DNA of 21,109 nt, taken from a virus. The notes beneath the pieces are model-generated. The model made no database searches. It was not told the DNA's origin and saw only the letters and a list, made by a program, of their open reading frames with translations. The translations under genes were made by a program, and so were the position numbers. Below, piece by piece: positions 14,394-20,999 of this stretch (position 1 is the stretch's first letter; every line of letters begins with the position of its first letter). The stretch lies in IMG/VR virus record IMGVR_UViG_3300024432_000077, positions 1 through 21,109 of that record, one strand, 5' to 3'.

Positions 14394-14744
14394 ATGATAA
14401 GGAGGAAGCAAAAAACAACTAAAATAGAAGAAATCATAAAATCAACTAAAGACTCATTAGTTTCTCAAATAAAAGAAGCTGAGAAAAAAGAAGATAAAGC
14501 GAAGAAAAAACCAGACTATATGAAATTAGTAGAAAGGATAGTAAATTCCATAGAAAACAAAAAAGAGATAGACACGCTCGCCTACGACGCACTCACGCAA
14601 AAATACCCTCAGACTAAAAATATCATCAACAATCTTATCTCAGAACTCCGAATTTTTTCTATCTATGATGATGAACCGAACACCGTAAACTTCGACTATT
14701 CAGCATATTTAGAACAAATTAAAGCACTTGTAGAAATTGAGTAA
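14394..14744 (+). CDS. Hypothetical helical protein upstream of uvsX, 116 aa
   Basis: A 116-aa, highly charged and largely helical protein. The first 45 residues are Lys/Glu-rich and may form a coiled coil (KIEEIIKSTKDSLVSQIKEA), followed by helical segments and an acidic C-terminus (FDYSAYLEQIKALVEIE). TAGGAGACG supplies an SD before ATG 14394. Lying 14 bases before uvsX, it could be a recombination mediator comparable in position and size to UvsY (137 aa in T4), but I see no sequence feature that proves this. Confidence 0.65.
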   Translation: MIRRKQKTTKIEEIIKSTKDSLVSQIKEAEKKEDKAKKKPDYMKLVERIVNSIENKKEIDTLAYDALTQKYPQTKNIINNLISELRIFSIYDDEPNTVNFDYSAYLEQIKALVEIE

Positions 14745-14758
14745 AAAAGAGGAGATAC

Positions 14759-15904
14759 ATGGATAGAGAACTAAACGTGCTCGAAAAAAGTCTGATGGAA
14801 AATGTCAATAAGAAATTCGGCGAAGATAACCCGATGATTCAACTCAGAGAAGATTCAGAATATGGTAAACCTCGAGGATGGGTTGATACGGGTATATATG
14901 CACTTAATTGGATAATATCTGGCGATATAAATGGCGGTTGGCCTGTAAGCAGGATTTCAGAGCTTGACGGAGACCCTGGAACTGGTAAATCTCTTCTCTG
15001 CGAAATGGCTATGAGAGATCCAACTATTGGTCTCATCATTTATTTTGATACTGAAGCTGCGATGAACACAGATTTTTTAAAGTTCCTCGGAGTTGATATA
15101 AATAAAGTTCTATATCAACCAATAGATACAGTTGAACAACTTCAAGAAATATGTCGAGAAGTCCTCACTACAATCATTACAAATAAACAAACAAAAAAGA
15201 AAGTCTTAATGGTTATCGATTCAATAGCTCTTGCATCTACTGAAAAAGAAATGGATCCAGAAGGTGGTTCAGATATGGGATTCAAAGCAAGAAAGCTTAG
15301 AGAATTTTTCAGAGTATATGCAAGAAAGATTGAAAAGTATAACATTGCTTTGTTAGTGACTAACCACTACACACAAAAAATTGGTGTTATATTTGGTTCT
15401 AAAAAGACGACTACTGGTGGGACGGCACTTCCTTATGCTTCTAGTGTTCGGATCGATTTGAAAATTGAAGAGACTAAAATAGACGAGAAACTCGAGGCTA
15501 TCGGAGCTAGCTCAGTTACACTCAGAGCAACAACAATGAAAAATAGATGCTTCTCTCCTCGAAGACGAATATTCTTTGTATTAGATTTTGAGAAAGGCGT
15601 TCACAGATATAGTGGACTTCTTAAAGTTCTCGAAAATCTTGGATGTACTAAAAAATCGGGTGGCTGGTATTCTATTCCTGCCTGGGACTCAAGTAAGAAA
15701 TTCTTTGCTAAAGATTTCCCTGATCTTGTTGAGAAAAATAAACTACAAGATTTAGTCCAAAAACTTTTAACTGAAGCAGTTCATAGAGACGACGATGAAA
15801 CTCTTGAAATGAATGCTGAAATGGAAACAAAAGCAATTGAAGAAGCATCTGAGAAGGAAGAAGTTGTTGCAGAAAAGAAAAAGTCTAAGGATAAACTGAA
15901 ATAG
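14759..15904 (+). CDS. uvsX: UvsX, RecA-like recombinase
   Basis: The 381-aa RecA-family strand-exchange protein forms filaments on single-stranded DNA in recombination-dependent replication and repair. Features are an N-terminal helix, the WVDTGIYALNWIISG entry to the core (41-55), Walker A GDPGTGKS (71-78), the glutamate of YFDTEA (E99), Walker B VLMVIDS (149-155), and a flexible DNA-binding loop near MDPEGGSDMGFKARKL. The later segment VTNHYTQK...KTTTGGTALPYASSVR is typical of UvsX/RecA L2 and the following strand. The tail beyond 340 is Glu/Lys-rich, as expected for an acidic regulatory tail. T4 UvsX is 391 aa. The SD is AGAGGAG just before the ATG. Confidence 0.92.
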   Translation: MDRELNVLEKSLMENVNKKFGEDNPMIQLREDSEYGKPRGWVDTGIYALNWIISGDINGGWPVSRISELDGDPGTGKSLLCEMAMRDPTIGLIIYFDTEAAMNTDFLKFLGVDINKVLYQPIDTVEQLQEICREVLTTIITNKQTKKKVLMVIDSIALASTEKEMDPEGGSDMGFKARKLREFFRVYARKIEKYNIALLVTNHYTQKIGVIFGSKKTTTGGTALPYASSVRIDLKIEETKIDEKLEAIGASSVTLRATTMKNRCFSPRRRIFFVLDFEKGVHRYSGLLKVLENLGCTKKSGGWYSIPAWDSSKKFFAKDFPDLVEKNKLQDLVQKLLTEAVHRDDDETLEMNAEMETKAIEEASEKEEVVAEKKKSKDKLK

Positions 15905-15913
15905 AGATAAAAA

Positions 15914-16105
15914 ATGATTTTAAAACCATGTCCTTTTTGCGGAAGTAGAAAAATAACTTGGCGAAGCTTAGTCGGTCCCGATGGAACACTTGAAGAATAT
16001 CGAAAGTGTTGCGAGTGTGGATCAAGAGGACCAGTATCAGATGAATCTGGAAGGGCTTGGAATATTAGAAACGCCGAAGTATGGAAGAAGTTTCGTGAAG
16101 AGTGA
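15914..16105 (+). CDS. Lar-like zinc-ribbon protein (restriction alleviation family)
   Basis: The 63-aa product begins LKPCPFCGS and continues with CCECGSRGP and a C-terminal AWNIRNAE segment. This pattern (two CxxC pairs, C6/C9 and C32/C35, then GP...WN-x-R) is typical of the Lar family. The founding member, from the Rac prophage, eases EcoKI restriction by acting on host modification; many phage homologues have no tested role. It follows uvsX by 9 bases. A generic zinc ribbon is the alternative. Confidence 0.7.
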   Translation: MILKPCPFCGSRKITWRSLVGPDGTLEEYRKCCECGSRGPVSDESGRAWNIRNAEVWKKFREE

Positions 16106-16108
16106 AAA

Positions 16109-16306
16109 ATGAAATATATCTTAATAAGGGAAGTGACACCATTTGAATGTTCTTGGCTTGAAGAAACTATTCTTAAAGGAAGAGTAGTAGAAGAATATAA
16201 AGGTGCAACTTATGGATGCATTGGCTCAGAAGGGTTGGCCTGTTGTTATTGGCAAAAAGGTCCTTTTTTCGAATTACCAAAAAGTGCATTGAAAAGTATG
16301 GAGTAA
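16109..16306 (+). CDS. Small hypothetical protein, 65 aa
   Basis: Starts 3 bases after the Lar-like gene and is probably coupled to it. The 65-aa product (MKYILIREVTPFECSWLEET...) has a strand-helix start with TPFECSWL, followed by EYKGATYGCIGSEGLACCYW and a PFFELPKSAL strand/helix. Four cysteines are present but no CxxC pair. The pattern looks like a small conserved phage protein, but I cannot name the family or give a function. Confidence 0.6.
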   Translation: MKYILIREVTPFECSWLEETILKGRVVEEYKGATYGCIGSEGLACCYWQKGPFFELPKSALKSME

Positions 16307-16310
16307 AAGA

Positions 16311-16853
16311 ATGAATGAATACGAAGCTAGAATTAAAAGTTTTGCTAATACCGTAACTGAGATTAGAAGTGCAAGCGGAGCAACTCCTTCAACACTAATG
16401 TTTGCGCTCATGGCTATTATGTTAGCAAAAAACAAAATCACCGATAGAGATGTAGAAATAATGTTCTCTGTTGAAAAAGGGCAAGCACTAAACACATTAA
16501 AAAGTTATTTCGATCAGGGCTATGGCGATCCAGATTTTGAAATAAAAAATGAAGAAGAGCTTAAATTAGCCGAAAAATATTGTATGGGATTTATTGATAC
16601 GATGTCAGAACAAGTGAAAAACACTGCTGAACAACTCAAATCGATTCGCAAAAAGAAAACAGTTGAAACAGAAATAAGTAAACCAAAGCCAGAACATGTT
16701 GAGCCCAGTAAACCGTGGCCAAAACCTTCTAAAAAGAAAGCAGTTACTGAAACAGAGTTGTCAAAGGTAGAAGTTAAAAAAGTAGAAAAGCTTAAAACAG
16801 TCAAAAAGAAAGTCGCCCCAAAGGACAGAAAACCAGTACAGGTACATATCTAA
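16311..16853 (+). CDS. Hypothetical protein with Lys/Pro-rich repeated tail, 180 aa
   Basis: Not recognised. The N-terminal about 105 residues are helical (AMLAKNKITDRDVEIMFSVE is typical of the region) and acidic to neutral. The C-terminal about 70 residues are very Lys/Pro/Glu-rich and contain an imperfect repeat: KKKTVETEISKPKPE (about 113-127) and KKKAVTETELSKVEVK (about 142-157). Such tails resemble histone-H1-like or flexible nucleic-acid-binding extensions, which would make sense near recombination genes but is inference. The stop overlaps the next gene's ATG as TAATG. Confidence 0.65.
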   Translation: MNEYEARIKSFANTVTEIRSASGATPSTLMFALMAIMLAKNKITDRDVEIMFSVEKGQALNTLKSYFDQGYGDPDFEIKNEEELKLAEKYCMGFIDTMSEQVKNTAEQLKSIRKKKTVETEISKPKPEHVEPSKPWPKPSKKKAVTETELSKVEVKKVEKLKTVKKKVAPKDRKPVQVHI

Positions 16854-17125
16854 TGATATTAGAACATAACTTAGAGTGTGATGAATGCGGTAAAGTCTTT
16901 GACGGCGTACGCATAATGCACAGAGATCCAGAAGCATCATATCGCATTCTTTGTACCGAGTGTTTAGAAAGTGTTGAAAAAATTGCAAAACGCAAATGGC
17001 TAAAAGAACTTCGAAAAGGTAAAACTCTAGAACAAAGAGTTGCTTGGCTTGAAGAATGGATTTACTACACAACCGAAGGGCTCAATAGGCTTAATAGCGA
17101 ATTAGATTATAAGGAGAAAAAATGA
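16853..17125 (+). CDS. Zinc-finger protein, 90 aa
   Basis: The 90-aa protein has C9-x2-C12 and C34-x2-C37 (CDECG...CTEC), consistent with a single zinc site. A Lys/Arg-rich helix follows (KIAKRKWLKELRKGK) and then a C-terminal amphipathic helix (EQRVAWLEEWIYYTTEGLN). Nucleic-acid binding or a small transcription-related role is plausible, but no family is recognised. It overlaps the next gene by ATGA and the previous one by TAATG. Confidence 0.65.
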   Translation: MILEHNLECDECGKVFDGVRIMHRDPEASYRILCTECLESVEKIAKRKWLKELRKGKTLEQRVAWLEEWIYYTTEGLNRLNSELDYKEKK

Positions 17126-17394
17126 AATTCAGAAATTTTACTTATAAGAAAAAAGGATTTTACAAACCTAAAGATTATCTCGTTCTTATCACTAGAGAAG
17201 ATCAAACTCATTTTGGTGGAATCGATCTTGCAAAGCTTGACAACAAAGAGATTGAAGTTCTCGTAGATATACAAAAAGAATATGAGACTAATATGAAACC
17301 CCTCATAAAGAAAGCTTACCGTCTATATATTAAAGAGAATGTTATTGATGAAAACGATACTGGTGATCCGCAACAGCTACTTGATTTTAAGTAG
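17122..17394 (+). CDS. Hypothetical protein upstream of uvsW, 90 aa
   Basis: The 90-aa product opens MKFRNFTYKKKGFYKPKDYL and continues VLITREDQTHFGGIDLAKLD, then a helix with KKAYRLYIKENVID. The K-x-x-x-YLVL...GIDL-x-KL pattern looks conserved and familiar from large-phage small proteins, but I cannot name it. AAGGAGA precedes the ATG, and the start overlaps the previous stop as ATGA. Its last 47 bases overlap the N-terminal region of the uvsW-like gene. Confidence 0.65.
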   Translation: MKFRNFTYKKKGFYKPKDYLVLITREDQTHFGGIDLAKLDNKEIEVLVDIQKEYETNMKPLIKKAYRLYIKENVIDENDTGDPQQLLDFK

Positions 17395-18742
17395 TGAAGA
17401 TGAAGATTTGCTGGAAAACATATACGATACTCTTAGTTTTAAAGATGCATCTAAAGCATACACTTACGGTGGACGTTTCGATCCTGACAGGATAGTCGTT
17501 GTAAGATTTTCTAAGTTCGTAGAAGAACTTGATTTACCAAGCTTGAAAGTTCCTATCGGATTTCTCGATTTTATACAGAGTGTTCTCACAGAATATCGAT
17601 ATTCTGTAGTAGATGATAGAAAATCAATTCAAGAAATAGAAGTCGATCAGATTGAAAATCTTGATGGAATTGAATTAATGGACCATCAGCTTGGCGCGAT
17701 ATGCAAAGCTTTATCCTATAGACGTGGGATCATCAAATCACCAACCGGAAGTGGTAAAACAGAAATCTTTCTAGCAATCTTGAATATGCTTGAGAAGCCT
17801 TCGCTAGTCTTATTCAATAGGCAACAACTTACTAGGCAAACTGTTGAGAGAGCTAGAAAGCGTGGTCTCGATGTGGGTATAGTTCAAGGTGCTAATATTG
17901 AAGAAAAAGATGTCACGATGGCTACTATTCAAAGTGTTCATAAAATAGAAAGTATTAAGAGGTATAAAAACCTAATTCTAGACGAAGTTCACAACGTAGC
18001 CTCTAAACAATATCAAAAAATACTTAAACTAAAACACTGGGAGAGAGTATACGGTTTCTCTGCGACTCCCGTGAATCCAAAAAAGATGGACTTGAAGTCT
18101 GCAAAGATTATTGCGAATATAGGTTCTGTGATTTGTGATGTAGGTGCAAAAGATTTAATCGACAAAGGAATAATCGCAAAGCCAAAGATTTTTATGATGC
18201 CCATTGATATGCCTGACAATATAGATGATTTCAGCTACAGAGAAGCCGAGATGGCCGGGATCATATATAACAAATATAGAAACAGACTTATAGCTAGCTT
18301 AGCTGAAAAACACAGAGGCAAGGGTGTTCTCATATTAAATAAATACGTAAATCAAGGCAAAGAGATTCAAAAATTATTACCTGATGCTCCGTTTATATGG
18401 CACGAAATTCCAGTAAAAGAACGACTCGAAGTCGTTGAGAAATTCGACAGAGGTAACACGGAAATACTGATAGCCTCTAGAATATTAGATGAAGGCATAG
18501 ATATTAAAAACTTCAAAGTATTGATTATAGCTAGTGCGGGTCTTAGCTTTATCAAAACTATTCAGCGCCTTGGTAGAGGCTTAAGGGTCACAGATGATAA
18601 GAAGAATATTTTAGTCTATGATTTTATGGACAATACTAATTATAAACTATTAAAACACTCAAAGACTCGCATAAGGACATACAAGATGTTTGGATATGAC
18701 GACATAATAAAAGTCAAGGAGATAGATAATGCCATTGTATGA
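17348..18742 (+). CDS. uvsW: UvsW, superfamily 2 DNA/RNA helicase
   Basis: This is a helicase that remodels branched DNA (R-loops, stalled forks) in T4-type recombination. Counting from ATG 17348 (464 aa), motifs are Q/I region KSPTGSGKT (131-138), motif II DEVH (212-215), motif III SATP (238-241), and in the second domain LIASRILDEGIDIKN (motif V) and IQRLGRGLR (motif VI). The N-terminal 80 residues have the Tyr/Gly/Arg fork-contact pattern (YTYGGRFDPDRIVVVRFSKF). T4 UvsW is 503 aa. The start is uncertain: ATG 17339 is in frame but its purine run touches the ATG, whereas AAAGAGA lies about 10 bases before 17348. The C-terminal 14 bases overlap the FmdB-like gene. Confidence 0.9.
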   Translation: MKTILVIRNSYLILSSEDEDLLENIYDTLSFKDASKAYTYGGRFDPDRIVVVRFSKFVEELDLPSLKVPIGFLDFIQSVLTEYRYSVVDDRKSIQEIEVDQIENLDGIELMDHQLGAICKALSYRRGIIKSPTGSGKTEIFLAILNMLEKPSLVLFNRQQLTRQTVERARKRGLDVGIVQGANIEEKDVTMATIQSVHKIESIKRYKNLILDEVHNVASKQYQKILKLKHWERVYGFSATPVNPKKMDLKSAKIIANIGSVICDVGAKDLIDKGIIAKPKIFMMPIDMPDNIDDFSYREAEMAGIIYNKYRNRLIASLAEKHRGKGVLILNKYVNQGKEIQKLLPDAPFIWHEIPVKERLEVVEKFDRGNTEILIASRILDEGIDIKNFKVLIIASAGLSFIKTIQRLGRGLRVTDDKKNILVYDFMDNTNYKLLKHSKTRIRTYKMFGYDDIIKVKEIDNAIV

Positions 18743-18992
18743 TTACGAGTGTCCTAAATGTGGGTGCAAGAAAGAAGAGTTGATAAAACCAGGAGAAGAG
18801 AAAAATTTCTATTGCAAAAAATGCAAAGTAAAAATGAATAGAAAATTCCCAAATTCTATGTCATTCAAGATGACGGATAATTTTATTATGGGTAGAGATA
18901 AGCCACCAGAAAAAGAAACAGCTGAAAAGTTAGAAGACTTCAAAGAACATCCTGAAAAAGATCCATACAGAAAATTCAGGGAGGCTAAATAA
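18729..18992 (+). CDS. FmdB-like zinc-ribbon protein, 87 aa
   Basis: The product begins MPLYDYECPKCGCKKEELI, the hallmark N-terminus of the FmdB family, with C8/C11 and a second pair C29/C32 forming a zinc ribbon. A basic stretch is followed by a Lys/Glu-rich helical tail. FmdB-type proteins are small putative regulators or nucleic-acid-associated factors; the biochemical role is poorly known. It starts inside the end of uvsW and ends as TAATG with the next gene. Confidence 0.75.
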   Translation: MPLYDYECPKCGCKKEELIKPGEEKNFYCKKCKVKMNRKFPNSMSFKMTDNFIMGRDKPPEKETAEKLEDFKEHPEKDPYRKFREAK

Positions 18993-19189
18993 TGGTAACA
19001 GTTAATGGTAAAAAATATAAACTAAGTAAGGCTAAAGAAAACGAACTCAAAAAGTGGCTAGAAGATAATGCCGAAGTTGCGGCTCAAATTTCTGAAGATC
19101 TTGTAATAGATATAGAAGAAACTGCAGGAGTTGAGATTGAGTATAACGAACTTAACCAAGAAGACGATCTAGAGGATGATAAAAAATGA
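18992..19189 (+). CDS. Small acidic hypothetical protein, 65 aa
   Basis: The 65-aa product begins MVTVNGKKYKLSKAKENELK and ends with a strongly acidic run (NELNQEDDLEDDKK). The N-terminal third is basic and the rest acidic. GGGAGG precedes the start. No family recognised. It overlaps the lipoprotein gene by 4 bases (ATGA) and lies in the same operon as the tubulin-like gene. Confidence 0.6.
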   Translation: MVTVNGKKYKLSKAKENELKKWLEDNAEVAAQISEDLVIDIEETAGVEIEYNELNQEDDLEDDKK

Positions 19190-19434
19190 AAAAGATTATT
19201 TTATTAATTGTAATGATTATGGCAATATCTCTTGTTGGATGTAAAAACGGAGATACAACAATAGAACATCTTGAGAATAAAATCACTCTCATAGTATATG
19301 GATACGATTGGGATAAATTAAAAAACACTGTAGAAGAAACACGAGAAAATTATCCAGAATACGAAATAACAAAATATCTTACTTATTCTTTTCTTAACAG
19401 GATTACCATCGTATTCGAAAAGAAAGGAGAATAA
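19186..19434 (+). CDS. Predicted lipoprotein, 82 aa
   Basis: The N-terminus MKKIILLIVMIMAISLVGC is a type II signal peptide: two lysines, a 15-residue hydrophobic core and a lipobox L-V-G-C with C19 as the lipidated residue. The mature part (about 64 aa) is hydrophilic and mixed alpha/beta (TLIVYGYDWDKLKNTVEET...). It should be exported and anchored to a membrane. Phage lipoproteins act in superinfection exclusion, in lysis (Rz1-like) or in the envelope of the infected cell; Rz1-type would be Pro-rich and overlapping an Rz gene, which is not seen. It ends 2 bases before the tubulin-like gene, whose SD AAAGGAGA lies within it. Confidence 0.75.
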   Translation: MKKIILLIVMIMAISLVGCKNGDTTIEHLENKITLIVYGYDWDKLKNTVEETRENYPEYEITKYLTYSFLNRITIVFEKKGE

Positions 19435-19436
19435 AA

Positions 19437-20516
19437 ATGGCAAGAAGAAGAATGATTTTAGGAGCCGGCCAATGCGGTATGAAATTGGCCCATGACTATT
19501 ACATAAAATTTTCCGATAAGAGTAATGAGTTGGTTGCTCTTAGCACAAGTTCAGAAGACTCAATCAACATACCAAGAATGAGTATCTTACAAGTAACTAC
19601 AGAAGGTAGTGGAAAGAAATTTACCACTGGGAGTAATATTTGGCAAAAAAATATTAATAAATTGTCAAGAGAATTCGGAGACGTAGAAGATACTGACATT
19701 ATTTATTTTACTTCTTCAGGTGGTGGAAGTGGAAGCAGCTCTGTCAGATATGTTGCTGATATCTTGTTAAAGTCAAGTAAAGGTAATCGGATTTTTCTCA
19801 TAATGGTATTGCCGTTTAGATACGAGACACTTCCATTTAAGCCAAACACATTGCGGTCAATCAGTGCTCTCCAAGATGGCGGATATACAGAGAGAATGAG
19901 TATCCTCCTGTTCGACAACGATAGACTTTCAAAACAATATTTTGATGTTGAGAAAATTGATTACGATACTGTAATAAATACTACCAACTTAGAAAAGATT
20001 AATGATCATATAGTAAATTCGACAAGTCTCATACTAGATTTAATTAATGTGTATCATAATCCGTCCAAGTTTTCTCCTTTTACAATTGACGAGATAGAGC
20101 ACGAATCAGTTATTTTTTCAAATGGATTCATTGGAATTGATAGCAAGATTTTTAACGGTAAATCTATTTCAGTCAAATTTGATTACGGAAAAATCTCTAG
20201 TGCAAAGAATGTCATCATAGCAAAATCAGTCCGACTCGGCGAAAGTGATTATACTCTCAAGAACAATGCTGGTAATTTTCTCGAGAAAGTTAAGAGAATT
20301 TCTCGCAGAGCTAAGAATGCTAGAATTATGTATGGTATTGTAAGAACAGACAAGATTGATGATGGGACATATATAATTATAGCAAACAACCTTGACGTCG
20401 ATAAATATATCACGAAAGTGAAAGAAAAAGTCGAAGTTAATGTTGAAGGGTATTTGACTAAAGAGACTAGAGAAAAATTACTAACTGGTAAAGAAAGAAA
20501 TCTGTTTGATATTTAG
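19437..20516 (+). CDS. Tubulin/FtsZ-family GTPase
   Basis: The 359-aa protein shows tubulin/FtsZ landmarks in order: a glycine loop GAGQCGMK (9-16); a T3-like Gly/Ser loop EGSGKKFTTGSN (56-67); the signature loop GGGSGSSS (95-102), where FtsZ has GGGTGTG; the VLPF strand end (124-127); FDND (159-162), like the nucleotide-contacting Asn in FtsZ; a T7-like acidic segment FTIDEIEHES (215-224) with candidate catalytic D218/E221; and a C-terminal domain of FtsZ layout (KNVIIAKSV..., ARIMYGIVRTDK, TYIIIANNLD). Phage tubulins (PhuZ, TubZ-type) form filaments that position phage DNA. This one is divergent. The C-terminal tail KLLTGKERNLFDI is basic/hydrophobic, unlike the acidic tails that bridge PhuZ filaments. 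AAAGGAGA precedes the ATG. Confidence 0.85.
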   Translation: MARRRMILGAGQCGMKLAHDYYIKFSDKSNELVALSTSSEDSINIPRMSILQVTTEGSGKKFTTGSNIWQKNINKLSREFGDVEDTDIIYFTSSGGGSGSSSVRYVADILLKSSKGNRIFLIMVLPFRYETLPFKPNTLRSISALQDGGYTERMSILLFDNDRLSKQYFDVEKIDYDTVINTTNLEKINDHIVNSTSLILDLINVYHNPSKFSPFTIDEIEHESVIFSNGFIGIDSKIFNGKSISVKFDYGKISSAKNVIIAKSVRLGESDYTLKNNAGNFLEKVKRISRRAKNARIMYGIVRTDKIDDGTYIIIANNLDVDKYITKVKEKVEVNVEGYLTKETREKLLTGKERNLFDI

Positions 20517-20518
20517 CA

Positions 20519-20902
20519 ATGAAAATTTTTAAAGAAGAAATAGAAAGATTGCATGAGACGCTAGAGCGCACACAATTGGCGATAGATCAAACTGAAGAGA
20601 AAAATCTCAAAATCAATAAACTTTTGCCAGAAGAAAGAATAGCAATTTATATCTATGAAAAACTTCATGGTGTTACTGTTCAAGGTGAATTCTTTGGCAC
20701 AGTTGGCTGTGTTTGGTTAAATGATATATTAGAGTTTGCCAATAAACGCGCTATTAGAGAATTAAAAGGAAAATCAATATGGGAAGAAGATGTGTATAAA
20801 ACCTATATGGCAGTTGCTAAAAAATTATTGAATGAAATAGGTTTTGAAAAATCTGAAAAAACTGTCGACATAATTTTCACCGCAGTAAGAAGTATGTTAT
20901 GA
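20519..20902 (+). CDS. Hypothetical charged protein next to the tubulin-like gene, 127 aa
   Basis: Begins 2 bases after the tubulin-like stop, with no clear SD, so translation is probably coupled. The N-terminal 40 residues are Glu/Lys-rich and likely a coiled coil (KEEIERLHETLERTQLAID). The rest is a helical domain (RIAIYIYEKLHG..., YKTYMAVAKKLLNEIG). No family is recognised. Immediate adjacency makes a filament-binding or adaptor role attractive but unproven. Its stop (TGA 20900-20902) is followed in the +1 frame by an open, protein-like stretch, so the true C-terminus may be longer. Confidence 0.7.
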   Translation: MKIFKEEIERLHETLERTQLAIDQTEEKNLKINKLLPEERIAIYIYEKLHGVTVQGEFFGTVGCVWLNDILEFANKRAIRELKGKSIWEEDVYKTYMAVAKKLLNEIGFEKSEKTVDIIFTAVRSML

Positions 20903-20999
20903 AGTCCAACTTGATCGATCTTTTAATTTAACACAATTAAATGATTGGGAAGTCTTGTGCTGGGATCCAATTCCACCAGAAAGATTAAAAATAATATGA
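20889..20999 (+). other. Orphan reading frame continuing the 127-aa gene in +1 frame
   Basis: In the frame +1 to the preceding gene, codons from 20889 (just after TAA 20886) are open to TGA 20997-20999 and read EVCYEVQLDRSFNLTQLNDW followed by EVLCWDPIPPERLKII. The composition is protein-like, and the stop overlaps the next ATG as ATGA, the pattern of real gene ends here. There is no ATG or GTG start; the only TTG is late (20955). It may be the true C-terminus of the 20519 gene, reached by a +1 shift or hidden by an indel. Confidence 0.4.

Noticed and set aside
20900-20902. RF2-type programmed frameshift at TGA
   Set aside because: RF2 shifting needs a P-site codon such as CTT that re-pairs after +1; here TTA would shift to TAT, and no SD-like element lies at the needed distance. 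An indel or unknown start is as likely.
20941-20988. Small frame from ATG 20941 (15 codons)
   Set aside because: Too short, no SD, and embedded in the better-supported orphan frame.
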